A stretch of DNA of 17,167 nt from an uncultured Opitutales bacterium (lineage in GTDB: Bacteria > Verrucomicrobiota > Verrucomicrobiia > Opitutales > Intestinicryptomonadaceae): assembly GCA_900552245.1 (NCBI GenBank), contig URYY01000028.1, positions 1 to 17,167 on the forward strand. The letters run 5' to 3'. Shown piece after piece: positions 15,121 to 17,167 of this stretch. How positions within the stretch are numbered: the first letter of the stretch is position 1; each line of letters starts with the position of its first letter. A program made the translations under genes and the position numbers. The notes under the pieces were generated by a model. It was not told the origin of the DNA. It did no database searches and saw only the letters and a list, made by a program, of their open reading frames with translations.

Positions 15121-15409
15121 ATGAAATAGGTAGAGGAATATACTGAGTTTGTAAAGGATTTAGAGGATTCTGACTCTGTAGAGAGATAATTTACCGTAGA
15201 TAAAATCGAAGTAAGGGATAGACGAAGAAAAAATCTAGAGAATAAAGGGCGGGGGCCTAATAAAGATCGAGATGAAACTCCAGCTGCAGTTTTTAAAGAA
15301 AGTAATAACGCGGATATAAGAAATATTGCATCTAGTGGCAATAGGAGTGCAGGCGCTTAAATCGGGAATCAGCGTCAGAAAATTTAAAATTGTGAAAAAG
15401 TTAAAATAA
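15121..15409 (+). pseudogene. Decayed NucA/NucB-type DNase toxin tip
   Basis: In one frame the sequence reads TVDKIEVRDRRRKNL, then KDRDETPAAVFKES, then NIASSGNRSAGA-stop-IGNQ. This matches the core of the secreted NucA/NucB deoxyribonucleases, whose hallmark is DRDE.P.AM.KEGG...DNRGAG..GNQL. The frame has in-frame stops at 15187-15189 and 15358-15360. After GNQ the expected YPDGT part is missing, and a shifted frame continues VRKFKIVKKLK to TAA at 15407-15409. The tip is therefore dead. There is no start codon; it would have been the C-terminal domain of an Rhs or similar toxin. A SUKH-like gene begins 10 bases later. Confidence 0.75.
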
Positions 15410-15419
15410 AGGTAATAGA

Positions 15420-15971
15420 ATGATTATGAATAATTTTTTTGATAATCTAGAAAAAATATCAAATAATAAGAATTTGTTATTCGATGGAGCTCTTTACGTG
15501 AGAAATAATTTTTCGACGAGTGTTTTTCATTCTATTGGCGATTGGAATGAATATAGCCTGTGGAAAAAATTCTTTCCGGAGGATAAATTAAAAGAAGTGT
15601 ATTTTTTTGCGGATAATATTTTATCTTATCAATATGGTATTTATGATGAAAAAGTTGTTGTGTTGAATCCGGAAGATTCTTCTCTTGAAATTGTTGCATC
15701 TTCGTTGGACGAATGGTTTTCTGTTATAAAATCAGACAAAGTTACATACCTACACAGCGACATATTAGAGGAATGGGAGAGCAGAAATGGAAAAATTTTA
15801 TTGGGGGAGAAACTTATTCCGTCTATACCTTTTATCATTGGGGGAGATTATGAGTTAGATAATTTCATAAAATGTACAGAACTTGAAGCAATGAGATATT
15901 ATAGCCAGTATGCAAAGACACTTTATAAATTGCCAGATGGTAATGTAGTGAAACTAAAAATAGTTGATTGA
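15420..15971 (+). CDS. SUKH (SMI1/KNR4)-like immunity protein
   Basis: The 183-residue protein has the features of SMI1/KNR4-type (SUKH) immunity proteins. ADNILSYQYGIYDEKVVVLNPEDSSLEIV at about 65-93 fits their A.D..G....D...V.L.DPE pattern. SSLDEWFSVI, then LEEWESRNG, PSIPFIIGGDYELDN and LPDGNVVKLKIVD match the C-terminal half of these proteins, where P..PFVLGG.Y...N and LPDG......I are recurrent. SUKH proteins neutralise polymorphic toxins, often nucleases. This one follows the broken NucA/NucB tip by 10 bases, a typical pairing. AAAGG precedes the ATG by 7 bases. The ATG at 15426 is an in-frame alternative start. The gene is intact although its toxin is not. Confidence 0.72.
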   Translation: MIMNNFFDNLEKISNNKNLLFDGALYVRNNFSTSVFHSIGDWNEYSLWKKFFPEDKLKEVYFFADNILSYQYGIYDEKVVVLNPEDSSLEIVASSLDEWFSVIKSDKVTYLHSDILEEWESRNGKILLGEKLIPSIPFIIGGDYELDNFIKCTELEAMRYYSQYAKTLYKLPDGNVVKLKIVD

Positions 15972-16006
15972 TGTTATATGTGAATTTTCTAGTATAAAAT
16001 TCGTAA

Positions 16007-16147
16007 TGTATTTCCCTAGCTAACAATCAAAAGAAAGATAAAGTAGGCGTTGCCGGTAAAGCGAGGAATTTACGTAAAAATAGTTGGGCAAGAAAAGAGG
16101 TAAAATATTTAGAAGAAAGAAAGAAATGTGGAGGTAAAATATGCTGA
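16007..16147 (+). pseudogene. Orphan toxin C-terminal tip, copy 2
   Basis: Same tail as the first copy (KDKVGVAGKARNLRKNSW..., ending KCGGKIC), with Lys instead of Glu in NLR(E/K)NSW. The open frame extends back to a stop at 16004-16006, about ten residues further than the homology, with a partly similar KKDK lead-in. TGC TGA again overlaps the ATG of the following gene. Confidence 0.58.
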
Positions 16148-16533
16148 GTGATGATATACATGTGCCGAGAGAATATGAAGGTTTTTTGAAAGCCATTTAT
16201 GCTCTCGGAGCAGAGCTAATATATAAAGTACCATACGGAGGGGCCTTGATTAAATATAAAAACCTGTTAATAAAGATCGAAAGAGATTGGAATAATTACT
16301 ACTTATGCTTGGGGTTTGCAGATAAATATGAAGAAATAGATTTAGAAAATTTTTCTTTTTTTAATACAGCGGCATTGGAGTATATTTGTCCCTTAGTTAA
16401 GGGAACAAATAAATTTTCGCATGAAGATGCGGAAGCATTGCATTCAATAGAAGTTCAATGCAAGTTTGTGTTAGACAATTTGGATAAGCTTGTTGATTTG
16501 TACTCTGTGGAAAATCATAAAAAGACTGATTCT
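16040..16533 (+). repeat. Direct repeat of a tip-immunity cassette, copy 2
   Basis: The counterpart of 14512-15005, with the same orientation and order. The left edge is AAAGTAGGCGT, which also occurs alone at 16670-16680. Confidence 0.92.
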
Positions 16534-16563
16534 AAAATAGATGATATCTACAAGCAAACTTAG
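16141..16563 (+). CDS. Putative immunity protein, copy 2 (140 aa)
   Basis: Residues 1-129 are identical to the gene at 14613. The C-terminal 11 residues (DSKIDDIYKQT) replace the other copy's 15. GGAGG and the overlap with the preceding tip stop are conserved. One of the two C-termini is probably the ancestral one; the shorter, more polar one looks more natural, whereas AWGWL in copy 1 may come from neighbouring sequence after recombination. That is an inference. It is the last gene of the array. Confidence 0.7.
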   Translation: MLSDDIHVPREYEGFLKAIYALGAELIYKVPYGGALIKYKNLLIKIERDWNNYYLCLGFADKYEEIDLENFSFFNTAALEYICPLVKGTNKFSHEDAEALHSIEVQCKFVLDNLDKLVDLYSVENHKKTDSKIDDIYKQT

Positions 16564-16793
16564 TAATTGACATAGAAATTTTTTAGTTTCAAATATTTTA
16601 GCGCCTATGGAACTACTTTACAATCCGTAGGTTGATATAGATTCGGATTGCGATTTGTATCTTTAAGCCAAAGTAGGCGTAGTTTATTGGCTTTGGAGCT
16701 AGCAATTTGTATCAGGCTCAATTCGTCCTTATGCTTATTGTCGCTTGTGGGTTTAGTCTGTGCATTTTTTTTAATTAAAATTGAATTATACCC
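16564..16793. other. Spacer between the array and tRNA-Leu
   Basis: No credible gene. One frame near 16604 reads S-A-Y-G-T-T-L-Q-S-V-G and then stops, faintly like an Rhs core strand, but too short to call. AAAGTAGGCGT at 16670-16680 repeats the left edge of the duplicated cassette. It sits in a small inverted repeat, CCAAAG/CTTTGG, around 16668-16696. Confidence 0.4.
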
Positions 16794-16822
16794 TTGACTT
16801 ATTTCCCTACTTCGTATCTTAT
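16794..16822 (+). promoter_or_regulatory. Promoter of tRNA-Leu
   Basis: TTGACT (16794-16799), a 17-base spacer and TCTTAT (16817-16822, four of six matches), about 15 bases before the tRNA. TATCTT with a 15-base spacer is an alternative -10. The position directly before a tRNA supports the call. Confidence 0.5.
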
Positions 16823-16837
16823 GGGGTCTTTAAATTT

Positions 16838-16921
16838 GCCTGGATGGCGGAATTGGCAGACGCAGCGGACTCAAAATCCGCCGTACGCGAGTACTTGAGG
16901 GTTCGACTCCCTCTCCAGGTA
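16838..16921 (+). tRNA. tRNA-Leu, anticodon CAA
   Basis: The 84-base gene has a long variable arm, as in class II tRNAs. The acceptor GCCTGGA pairs with TCCAGGT (one G-U at the end). The anticodon stem GCGGA/TCCGC holds the loop CTCAAAA with anticodon CAA at 16872-16874. The T arm has GGTTCGACTCC. The discriminator is A and CCA is not encoded. A terminator follows. Confidence 0.96.
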
Positions 16922-16928
16922 CAATGTT

Positions 16929-16950
16929 TGGGGCCTTTGGCTCTTTTTTT
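16929..16950 (+). terminator. Intrinsic terminator of tRNA-Leu
   Basis: GGGCC and GGCTC form a 5-bp stem (one G-U) with a TTT loop, directly followed by seven T residues and about ten bases after the tRNA. The stem is short, but position and T-tract are good. Confidence 0.65.
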
Positions 16951-17167
16951 GTGTCTTGCGGCTTTTTGCGGCGTAAGGTGAATTTCGCAGAAGATGTGCA
17001 TAGAATTCCTCTATAAAAGAGAAACTCGGGATTTAGGTTGCCGTATAGGCCCAGTGCCTTGCACGATATTGGGTTTTTAGAGCAAACTCTCAGTAACTTA
17101 GTGGAGTCAACACCAAAGTCAGTGGAAGTTAATGGAAGACCCCGCATTCTACGAGCACTCTCAGTCT

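Noticed and set aside
14512..16533. CRISPR array or insertion-sequence ends as an explanation for the repeats
   Set aside because: Only two long copies exist, spaced by coding sequence, with no short regular repeats, no terminal inverted repeats and no transposase gene.
16830..17147. Minus-strand frame of 105 codons over tRNA-Leu
   Set aside because: It is the antisense of the tRNA and its terminator (GEGVEPSSTRVR type artefact). The 217 bases right of the terminator also show no gene, repeat or motif I can support.

Overview
The window looks like a chromosomal segment from a bacterium of the Verrucomicrobiota, probably an Opitutae-like lineage. This is inferred from three things. SecA has a large inserted region and ends in a tail without the cysteine metal-binding motif. 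The fragments of Rhs core resemble the verrucomicrobial type (GGGVGG, YNLRGDVV, YRANTK.ED). The housekeeping genes use a mixed, moderately GC-rich codon set. The assignment rests on pattern recognition, not on a marker tree.

Bases 1-9000 are housekeeping sequence. On the minus strand secA is followed by the 5' part of lnt (apolipoprotein N-acyltransferase), which runs off the left edge. Next come a gene-poor stretch, a five-helix membrane protein of unknown role with a possible leaderless promoter, and a minus-strand tRNA-Pro(UGG). The end of this tRNA gene plus its terminator is duplicated around a palindromic insert of about 120 bp. Beyond it lie a left-handed beta-helix acyltransferase-like gene (minus), a GPP34/GOLPH3-family gene and, 1 nt after it, mtaB (a tRNA methylthiotransferase). 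A decayed fragment of a PpiC/PrsA-type peptidyl-prolyl isomerase abuts the mtaB stop codon.

From about 9.1 to 16.6 kb the DNA becomes clearly AT-rich and all genes point right. I read this as an array of orphan polymorphic-toxin (Rhs) C-terminal tips and immunity genes without any full-length rhs gene. Two short pieces of Rhs core share a 59-bp block. Several short toxin-tip remnants each sit directly in front of an intact gene, often overlapping it by a few bases or supplying its ribosome binding site. One tip is a recognisable NucA/NucB-type DNase, broken by stops and a frameshift and followed by a SUKH (SMI1/KNR4)-like gene. One tip plus immunity cassette is present twice, almost identical over about 494 bp, with different C-terminal ends. 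Two large exported proteins (462 and 452 aa) are paralogues. The intact genes are likely immunity proteins, kept after their toxins decayed.

The array ends before a tRNA-Leu(CAA) with its own promoter and terminator. The last 217 bases hold nothing I can identify.
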